Assembly: GCA_030840415.1 (NCBI GenBank)
Contig: JAVEEO010000317.1
Span: forward strand, 1-10,989
DNA from: Pseudonocardiales bacterium
GTDB lineage: Bacteria > Actinomycetota > Actinomycetes > Mycobacteriales > Jatrophihabitantaceae
Direction: 5' to 3'
DNA length: 10,989 nt
The notes beneath the pieces were generated by a model that saw only the letters and a program-made list of their open reading frames with translations, did not search any database and was not told the DNA's origin. Positions within the stretch are counted from its first letter, which is position 1. Every line of letters begins with the position of its first letter. Below, piece after piece: positions 6,285 to 10,989 of this stretch. Position numbers and translations under genes: made by a program.

Positions 6285-6848
6285 ATGCTGATCTTCTCGA
6301 TGAGCGTGACCGTGGACGGCTACATCGCCGATCGCCACGGATACTTCGGGTGGACCCCGCCCAGCGACGAGCTGTTCGCGTTCCACCTCGAGAGGGTGCG
6401 TGGGCTCGACAGCTACCTCTGCGGCCGTCGACTCTACGAAACGATGCTGCCCTGGGAAACTGACCCGACGATGCGCGAAACCAGGCTCGGTGCCGAGTTC
6501 GCCGACGTCTGGTCTGCGCTGCCCAAGGTGGTGTTCAGCCGCACGCTCGACAAGGTCGAGGGAAACGCCCGCCTCGCCGAATCGTCGGTGGCCGAGGAGG
6601 TGGCGACGGCGCTCGGGGCGGGTGACCGGGACGTCGAGATCGGCGGTGCGGGCCTTGCCGCGGCGGCGATCGAACAGGGCCTGGTCGACGAGCTGCGCAT
6701 CTTCCGCCTCCCGGTCGTGGTCGGCGGCGGCACGCCGTACCTGCCGCCGGTCGGTGCCGACATCCGGCTCGAGCTGCTCGAGACCAGGACGTTCGACGCA
6801 CGGGTGATCTACGAGCGCTACCGGCGCGCCGGCGCCCAGGTGGACTGA
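6285..6848 (+). CDS. Dihydrofolate-reductase-family protein (RibD C-terminal domain)
   Basis: A 187-residue cytoplasmic protein of the stand-alone RibD C-terminal/DHFR-like family, predicted to be NAD(P)H-dependent reductases. Typical features are the opening beta-strand and loop LIFSMSVTVDGYIAD (2-16), YLCGRRLYETM (about 44-54), VVFSRTLDKV, a glycine-containing IGGAGLAAAAIEQGLVDELRIF (about 124-145) that resembles the family's nucleotide-binding GG segment, and the strand LPVVVGGGTPYL. Length is usual for the family. It starts 40 bp after the ATP-grasp gene but has its own leaderless-type promoter, so it is probably a separate unit. The substrate is unknown; many relatives are annotated as dihydrofolate reductases without proof. 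It does not replace folA with any certainty, and I see no tie to riboflavin synthesis here. Confidence 0.87.
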   Translation: MLIFSMSVTVDGYIADRHGYFGWTPPSDELFAFHLERVRGLDSYLCGRRLYETMLPWETDPTMRETRLGAEFADVWSALPKVVFSRTLDKVEGNARLAESSVAEEVATALGAGDRDVEIGGAGLAAAAIEQGLVDELRIFRLPVVVGGGTPYLPPVGADIRLELLETRTFDARVIYERYRRAGAQVD

Positions 6849-6867
6849 CGAGGGCGGCGGCCGACAT

Positions 6868-6893
6868 CGGACCGGCCGGCGAGAGCTGGTCCG
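6868..6893. terminator. Hairpin between convergent genes
   Basis: CGGACCGG (6868-6875) pairs with CTGGTCCG (6886-6893), eight pairs including one G-U, around a 10-nt loop. It sits in the 62-bp gap between the ends of the reductase and cyclic-di-GMP genes. No T tract follows on either strand, so it is only a possible bidirectional terminator. Confidence 0.3.
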
Positions 6894-6910
6894 CGGCGGG
6901 AACGCGCCGG

Positions 6911-9160
6911 CTAGCTCAGCGGCATCGGGCGGCCGAGCAGGTAGCCCTGGCCCTGGCAGCAGCCCAGCGCCCGGACCGAGGTCAGCTGCTCCTGGGTTTC
7001 GATGCCCTCGGCCACCGTCCGGATGTTGAGCTCCTGGCACAGCCCGATCACCGCCCGCACGATGGCGCGCGCGTTGCGGTCGGTGGCGATCGGCGCGACG
7101 AAGCTGCGGTCGATCTTCACCGTCGAGACCGGCAGGTTGCGCAGCAGCGACAGCGAGGAATAGCCGGTGCCGAAGTCGTCCAGGGCGATCTTGACGCCGA
7201 GATCGGCCACCTCGTGCACCTCGCGGATCGCGGCCGGCGAGGCCTCGACCAGGGCGCTCTCGGTGATCTCCAGGTGCAGCCGGTCCGGGGTCAGGCCGCC
7301 CAGCTCCAGCCCACGCCGGATCTCGGGCACCAGCTGGCCGCGGCCCAGCTGGCTACCCGAGGCGTTCACCGCGACCCACTGGGCGCTGCCACCGGTCAGC
7401 CGGGCATCGCCGGCCGCCTTGCAGCAGGTGGCCAGCATCCACCAGCCGAGCGGCACGATCAGGCCGGTCTGCTCGGCCATCGGCAGGAATCCGTCGGGAT
7501 CGAGCAGGCCCTGCTCGGCATGCTCCCAGCGGACCAGCGCCTCGTAGCCCACCGCGACATTGTCGAGCAGGCCGACGATCGGCTGGAAGTAGGGCACCAG
7601 CCCGCGATCCTCGGCCAGCGCGCTGCGCAGCGAGTGCTCGAGTTCCAGCTCGTGCACGGTGACCGGCTTGTCCTGCGTCGGGTCGTACATCTCGATCCGC
7701 GCCCGGCCCCGGCGCTTGGCGCGCAGCAGTGCCAGATCGGCCTCGCGCAGCACCTCATCGGGATGGTCGTAGCCCGGCCCCCCGACGGTGATGCCGATGC
7801 TCAGGCTGGCCGTGTGCAGGTGCCCACGCACCACCAGCGGCTGTTCCAGCGCCGTGGTCATGCGCTGGGCAAGGGCGTACAGCCGGCGCGGGTCGTCCTC
7901 GCCCGGGGCCAGGGCCACGAACTCGTCGCCGCCGACCCGGCCCAGCGTGATCCCGGCCGGCAGCGCGTCGCGCAGCCGGTGGGAGAGCACCAGCAGCAGC
8001 TCGTCGCCCGCCTCGTGGCCGAGGCTGTCGTTGACGATCTTGAACCGGTCCAGGTCGCAGTACAGCACGCCGGCCGGCCGGCCCGCGTCGAGATAGCCGG
8101 CCAGCAGCTCCTGCAGCATCGTCCGGTTCGGCAGCTCGGTCAGCGGATCGTGCATCGCCCGGTGCGCCAGCCGGTCCTCGGCGTGCTTGCGCTGGGTGAC
8201 GTCGTTGATCTGGGCGACGATGCTCTGGATGGCCCCCGTCGAGTTGCGGATCACGCCGACGTGCAGCAGCCCGAACACCACGTGGCCATCGGCGTGCACC
8301 AGCCGCTTCTGGTTCTCGTAGCTGTCCCGGGTGCCGTCGAGCAGCTCGTTGAACAGCGCGGTGCCCTCGTCGATGTCGTCCGGGTGGGTCAGCTGGGACA
8401 GCCGTAGTCGCAGCAGTTCCTCGCGGGGGTAGCCGAGCATCTCGACCAGCGAGTCGTTGACCTGGAGCAGCTCGCCGTCCTGGCCGACGATGGCCGCTCC
8501 GATCGGGCTGCGCTCGAAGGTGACCTGCCAGCGGTGCTCGGCCTCCCAGCGGCGCGCCTCGGCGCGGTCGCGTGCTCGGGACTCGGCGATCGCCACCGCG
8601 GCCTGGCTGGCGAACAGCTCCAGCACCGTGCGCTGTTCGGAATTGGGCAGCAGGCCGCTGGCCGGCTGGTCGACACTGAGTACGCCCAGCAGCGTGCCGT
8701 CCGGGGCGAACAGCGGCGCGAACAGGCTGTCCTCGGGATGCCAGCCGTCCGGACGGCCCTCGCGGGACGAGGCGGCCGACGTCCAGGTCGCGATCCGGCC
8801 GATCACCCGGCGGTCCTGCTGGTGGCCGAAGAACCGCAGCGAACCCCATGGCTCGGCCGCCTCCAGCAGCTCCTGCCAGGACCGCAGCGAGCTGCTGCGG
8901 CCCAGCAGTTGTGCAATGTCGGGCGGGCCGGCCACCGCCCGCACCACGACCTCGCCGTCGGGTTCCACCACGTTGATCGCGGCGGCACCGAACTCAAGGA
9001 ACTCCACCGCGGCTACGGCGATCCGGTTCAGAATCTGGTCGACCTCGCCGGTGGTGCCGAGCTCACGCACCACGTCCAGCAGCCGCTCCAACCAAGACCG
9101 GCGCAGGCCACTGACCTTCGGCAGCGGCATCGGCGAGACCATCATGGCAGTTTCACACAT
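6911..9160 (-). CDS. GAF-PAS-GGDEF-EAL cyclic-di-GMP signalling protein
   Basis: A 749-residue protein with no membrane segment, so cytoplasmic. Order: GAF sensor (about 25-195), PAS sensor (about 208-325; LTHPDD, 257-262), GGDEF (about 330-490) and EAL (about 500-745). The diguanylate cyclase signature GGDEF (410-414) and DLDRFKIVNDSLGHEAGD are intact. The canonical RxxD inhibitory site five residues before GGDEF is absent (PAGI, 401-404). The phosphodiesterase motifs are complete: EAL (540-542), VNASGSQL, EITES (631-635), DDFGTGYSS (661-669), Lys682 and AEGIE (717-721). Both activities are therefore plausible, with ligands bound by GAF or PAS choosing between them. It starts 37 bp after the thiolase stop and may be cotranscribed. 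No Shine-Dalgarno sequence precedes ATG 9160, and Met6, Met7 or Met11 (9145, 9142, 9130) are alternatives. Confidence 0.93.
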   Translation of the reverse strand: MCETAMMVSPMPLPKVSGLRRSWLERLLDVVRELGTTGEVDQILNRIAVAAVEFLEFGAAAINVVEPDGEVVVRAVAGPPDIAQLLGRSSSLRSWQELLEAAEPWGSLRFFGHQQDRRVIGRIATWTSAASSREGRPDGWHPEDSLFAPLFAPDGTLLGVLSVDQPASGLLPNSEQRTVLELFASQAAVAIAESRARDRAEARRWEAEHRWQVTFERSPIGAAIVGQDGELLQVNDSLVEMLGYPREELLRLRLSQLTHPDDIDEGTALFNELLDGTRDSYENQKRLVHADGHVVFGLLHVGVIRNSTGAIQSIVAQINDVTQRKHAEDRLAHRAMHDPLTELPNRTMLQELLAGYLDAGRPAGVLYCDLDRFKIVNDSLGHEAGDELLLVLSHRLRDALPAGITLGRVGGDEFVALAPGEDDPRRLYALAQRMTTALEQPLVVRGHLHTASLSIGITVGGPGYDHPDEVLREADLALLRAKRRGRARIEMYDPTQDKPVTVHELELEHSLRSALAEDRGLVPYFQPIVGLLDNVAVGYEALVRWEHAEQGLLDPDGFLPMAEQTGLIVPLGWWMLATCCKAAGDARLTGGSAQWVAVNASGSQLGRGQLVPEIRRGLELGGLTPDRLHLEITESALVEASPAAIREVHEVADLGVKIALDDFGTGYSSLSLLRNLPVSTVKIDRSFVAPIATDRNARAIVRAVIGLCQELNIRTVAEGIETQEQLTSVRALGCCQGQGYLLGRPMPLS

Positions 9161-9197
9161 GGCGCACGGTCAAACCAGCGAGTCGACTGGCTCGCCG

Positions 9198-10376
9198 TCA
9201 TGCCTGCAGCACCACGGCAAGACCCTGGCCGACCCCGATGCAGATCGCGGCCAGGCCGTAGCCGCCGCCGCGCGCGTGCAACTGGTGGGCCAGGTGCGCG
9301 ACCACCCGGGCACCGGAACAGCCCAGCGGGTGCCCGAGCGCGATCGCCCCGCCGTGCACGTTGACTTTTTCCGGGTCGAGGTCGGGCCAGTCGGCGAGGC
9401 AGGCCAGCGACTGGGCGGCGAAGGCCTCGTTCAACTCCACCATCGCCAGTTCGCCCCAGCCGATGCCGGCTCGGCGCAGGGCGATGTTCGCCGCCTCCAC
9501 CGGGCCGATCCCGAAGAACTGGGGTTCGACGGCGGCCACCCCCCGGGACACGATCCGGGCCAGCGGCTCCCGCCCGGCGGCCTGCGCGCCGGCCTGGTCG
9601 CCCACCAGCAGGACGGCCGCGCCGTCGTTGAGGGGGCTGGCGTTGCCGGCGGTCACCGTGCCGTCCGGCCGGAACGCCGGCGTCAGCTTGGCCAGCGCGG
9701 CCAGCGAACTGTCGGCCCGGATGCTCTCGTCGCGGTCGAGGTCGACGCCGGGATAGCCGACCACCTCGGCCGCATAGGCCCCGCTGTCCCAGCCGGCGGC
9801 GGCCTTCTGGTGGCTGGCCAGGGCGTACTCGTCCTGGGCCTGCCGGGTGATGCCGTATTTCTCGGCGAGCAGTTCGGTGCATTCGCCGAGCGAGACGGTC
9901 CAGTCACCGGGCATCGCCGGGTTGACCATCCGCCAGCCGAGCGTGGTGGAGTGCAGGGTCTGCGGGCCGGCCGGAAAGCCCTTGGCAGGCTTCTCGAGCA
10001 CCCACGGCGCCCGGGTCATCGACTCGACGCCGCCGGCGAGGGCCAGCGACGCGTCGCCCACCGCCACCGCCCGGTTGGCCGCGATCAGCGCTTCCATGCC
10101 CGAGCCGCAGAGCCGGTTCAGGGTGACGCCCGGCACCGAGGTGGGCAGCCCGGCCAGCAGCGAGGCCATCCGCGCGACGTCCCGGTTGTCCTCGCCGGCG
10201 CCGTTGGCATCGCCGAAGAACACGTCGTCGAGCCGGGCCGGATCGAGTTCGGGGGAGCGCTCGACCACGGACCGGATCACGTGTGCCGCCAGATCGTCGG
10301 GCCGGACGCCGGCCAGCGCGCCGTTGTAGCGCCCGATCGGGGTGCGTACCGCATCGAGAATGTAGACATCGCTCAT
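9198..10376 (-). CDS. Thiolase (acetyl-CoA acyltransferase; PcaF/FadA-like)
   Basis: A 392-residue cytoplasmic enzyme, normal length for the family. It cleaves 3-ketoacyl-CoA with CoA, or condenses two acetyl-CoA. Catalytic residues are all present: Cys90 in NRLCGSGMEAL, NEAFAAQS (active-site Asn), His349 in GGAIALGHPLGCSGAR and Cys379 in CIGVGQG. The segment AGEDNRDVARM (60-70) and overall pattern resemble beta-ketoadipyl-CoA thiolases (PcaF), but no beta-ketoadipate genes are in view, so a general fatty-acid or acetoacetyl-CoA thiolase is equally possible. The start ATG 10376 has GGAGGT directly against it (spacing about one base), too near for an ideal Shine-Dalgarno; CAAGAT upstream might instead be a -10 of a leaderless mRNA. 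The cyclic-di-GMP gene follows at 37 bp, and the DUF5302 gene diverges 171 bp away. Confidence 0.92.
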   Translation of the reverse strand: MSDVYILDAVRTPIGRYNGALAGVRPDDLAAHVIRSVVERSPELDPARLDDVFFGDANGAGEDNRDVARMASLLAGLPTSVPGVTLNRLCGSGMEALIAANRAVAVGDASLALAGGVESMTRAPWVLEKPAKGFPAGPQTLHSTTLGWRMVNPAMPGDWTVSLGECTELLAEKYGITRQAQDEYALASHQKAAAGWDSGAYAAEVVGYPGVDLDRDESIRADSSLAALAKLTPAFRPDGTVTAGNASPLNDGAAVLLVGDQAGAQAAGREPLARIVSRGVAAVEPQFFGIGPVEAANIALRRAGIGWGELAMVELNEAFAAQSLACLADWPDLDPEKVNVHGGAIALGHPLGCSGARVVAHLAHQLHARGGGYGLAAICIGVGQGLAVVLQA

Positions 10377-10547
10377 ACCTCCATCTTGCCTCGAACCGGC
10401 TGTCTCGAATCGTCCGCCCCGGTGGCTGGGGCGGCCCGACGCCAGCCGGCCTGCTCCGGCGGTGGCGGCCGTCCCGCGAGTGGCGCGTGCCGACCCGCGG
10501 GGGCTTACCTGTTTGTGGTCGCGGCAGCGCCATGGAAGGCTGGAGCC

Positions 10548-10790
10548 ATGGCCGCCGCAGAACCACCCGCATCCGATCCGAGCGTTCCGGCCGAGTCAGG
10601 AACACCCGCCGCAGCCGGTGCCGGCCCCGCCGATGACCCGGTGAAGGCGCGGTTCCGCGACGCGCTGGAGCGCAAGAAGGGCCGGCACGCCGACGGCGTG
10701 GGCGGTGGCGGACCGGGCTCGGGCAAGATCTCGGACGTGCATTCGCGGGCCGGTGGCAAGCGCCAGTTCCGCCGCAAGAGCGGCGGCTGA
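10548..10790 (+). CDS. DUF5302-like small actinobacterial protein
   Basis: An 80-residue, very hydrophilic protein. Residues 1-30 are a low-complexity Ala/Pro/Gly stretch. The conserved part is at the C-terminal side: VKARFRDALERKKGRHADG (about 32-50), GGPGSGKISDVHSRAGGKR and the end RQFRRKSGG, which matches my knowledge of DUF5302. No function is established. The basic C-terminus could bind nucleic acid, but that is a guess. ATG 10548 is supported by GGAAGG (10534-10539), eight bases upstream. The gene diverges from the thiolase with 171 bp between; I see no convincing promoter in that gap. Confidence 0.8.
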   Translation: MAAAEPPASDPSVPAESGTPAAAGAGPADDPVKARFRDALERKKGRHADGVGGGGPGSGKISDVHSRAGGKRQFRRKSGG

Positions 10791-10810
10791 GCTCGGGTGA
10801 GCTAACCGTT

Positions 10811-10850
10811 AAAAATTGATGGCCCTACCGGCTGGCGCTGGGAGGGCATC
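10811..10850 (-). terminator. Minus-strand hairpin followed by a T tract
   Basis: GATGGCCCT (10818-10826) pairs with AGGGCATC (10843-10850) with one bulged base. Read on the minus strand, the stem is followed by AATTTTT (10817-10811), the form of an intrinsic terminator. No minus-strand gene is visible that it would end. On the plus strand TGGCCC (10820-10825) can instead pair with GGGCCA (10853-10858), giving two exclusive folds. Confidence 0.3.
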
Positions 10851-10935
10851 ATGGGCCACAATAGCCACGTACGTACCACCGGTTTACTTCGTGATGGCTG
10901 CGCTTGGGGAAGACGTTGCCGTCGAGTCGAAGTGC

Positions 10936-10940
10936 GGAGG
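10936..10940 (+). promoter_or_regulatory. Ribosome binding site of the last gene
   Basis: GGAGG ends six bases before ATG 10947, an ideal spacing. It is the main reason for choosing that start over the in-frame ATG at 10851. Confidence 0.6.
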
Positions 10941-10946
10941 TGCGCG

Positions 10947-10989
10947 ATGTCTGCTGCTCACGTGGCGTCATCCACGCGGGGTGTGGTGT
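10947..10989 (+). CDS. Start of an unidentified gene, cut by the window end
   Basis: Only 14 codons are visible (MSAAHVASSTRGVV), not enough to name a family. ATG 10947 has a good Shine-Dalgarno sequence. The frame is open back to another ATG at 10851, also with a ribosome-binding-site-like GGAGGG (10841-10846), but the codons between carry many A/T third bases and a TTA codon (10881-10892 region), unlike every other gene here, so I read that stretch as an untranslated leader. Transcription could start near 10869 from a CACAAT -10-like element (10857-10862). Existence likely; product unknown. Confidence 0.5.
   Translation, partial: MSAAHVASSTRGVV

Noticed and set aside
9144..9173. TTGACC-N18-TGCCAT on the minus strand as a promoter for the cyclic-di-GMP gene
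   Set aside because: Its start point would fall inside the coding region, after Met1, Met6 and Met7, and the -10 match is weak.
8457..10547. A 777-residue plus-strand frame spanning the cyclic-di-GMP and thiolase genes and ending with the DUF5302 gene
   Set aside because: Only the last 80 residues, from ATG 10548, look like a real protein and have a ribosome site; the rest is antisense to two well-supported genes.
10867..10874. ACGTACGT palindrome before the last gene
   Set aside because: Eight bases of simple alternating sequence are too short and too likely by chance to call an operator.
1..10989. Mobile element, CRISPR, tRNA, phage or plasmid signatures
   Set aside because: No transposase or integrase, no spaced repeats, no cloverleaf and no att-like ends; the only long direct repeat lies within the symporter gene.

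Overview
The window looks like chromosomal DNA from a high-G+C actinobacterium (Actinomycetota). The third codon positions of all genes are mostly G or C. There is a DUF5302-type small protein, a family I know only from actinobacteria. Two genes have a TANNNT -10 element six nucleotides before the start codon, the usual arrangement of leaderless actinobacterial mRNAs. I cannot name the genus. I see no tRNA, rRNA, CRISPR array, transposase or integrase, and no gene-free stretch longer than about 300 bases.

Left part (1-2980, minus strand): the 3'-truncated gene of a sodium/solute symporter of the SSS/SLC5 family lies downstream of a GCS2-type glutamate-cysteine ligase-like gene. The two are separated by about 260 bp that hold a terminator-like hairpin for the ligase, a possible symporter promoter and an 11-bp-arm palindrome just before the symporter ribosome binding site. 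At the very edge of the window the symporter gene repeats 67 bp of itself, in frame. This is either an assembly artefact at a contig end or a real internal duplication.

Centre (3142-6244, plus strand): diverging from the ligase is a tight three-gene operon. It encodes an enterochelin-esterase-like hydrolase, a COG4947-like esterase that overlaps it by ATGA, and a 414-residue ATP-grasp ligase. The shared 160-bp divergent region carries a 14-bp tandem repeat abutting a 17-bp perfect palindrome, so one regulator may control both directions. Two different ATP-dependent amide/carboxylate ligases with two serine hydrolases suggest a locus that makes and processes an amide- or ester-linked small molecule or peptide tag, with the symporter as a possible transporter for it. 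This is the most interesting part of the window, and its substrate is unknown.

Right part: a RibD C-terminal/dihydrofolate-reductase-like protein (plus strand, probably leaderless) ends convergently against a minus-strand pair. That pair is a thiolase followed 37 bp later by a GAF-PAS-GGDEF-EAL cyclic-di-GMP protein with both catalytic motifs intact but no inhibitory I-site at the usual place. Diverging from the thiolase is the DUF5302 gene. A further plus-strand gene begins at about 10947 and runs off the window, preceded by an unusually A/T-containing leader with hairpin potential.
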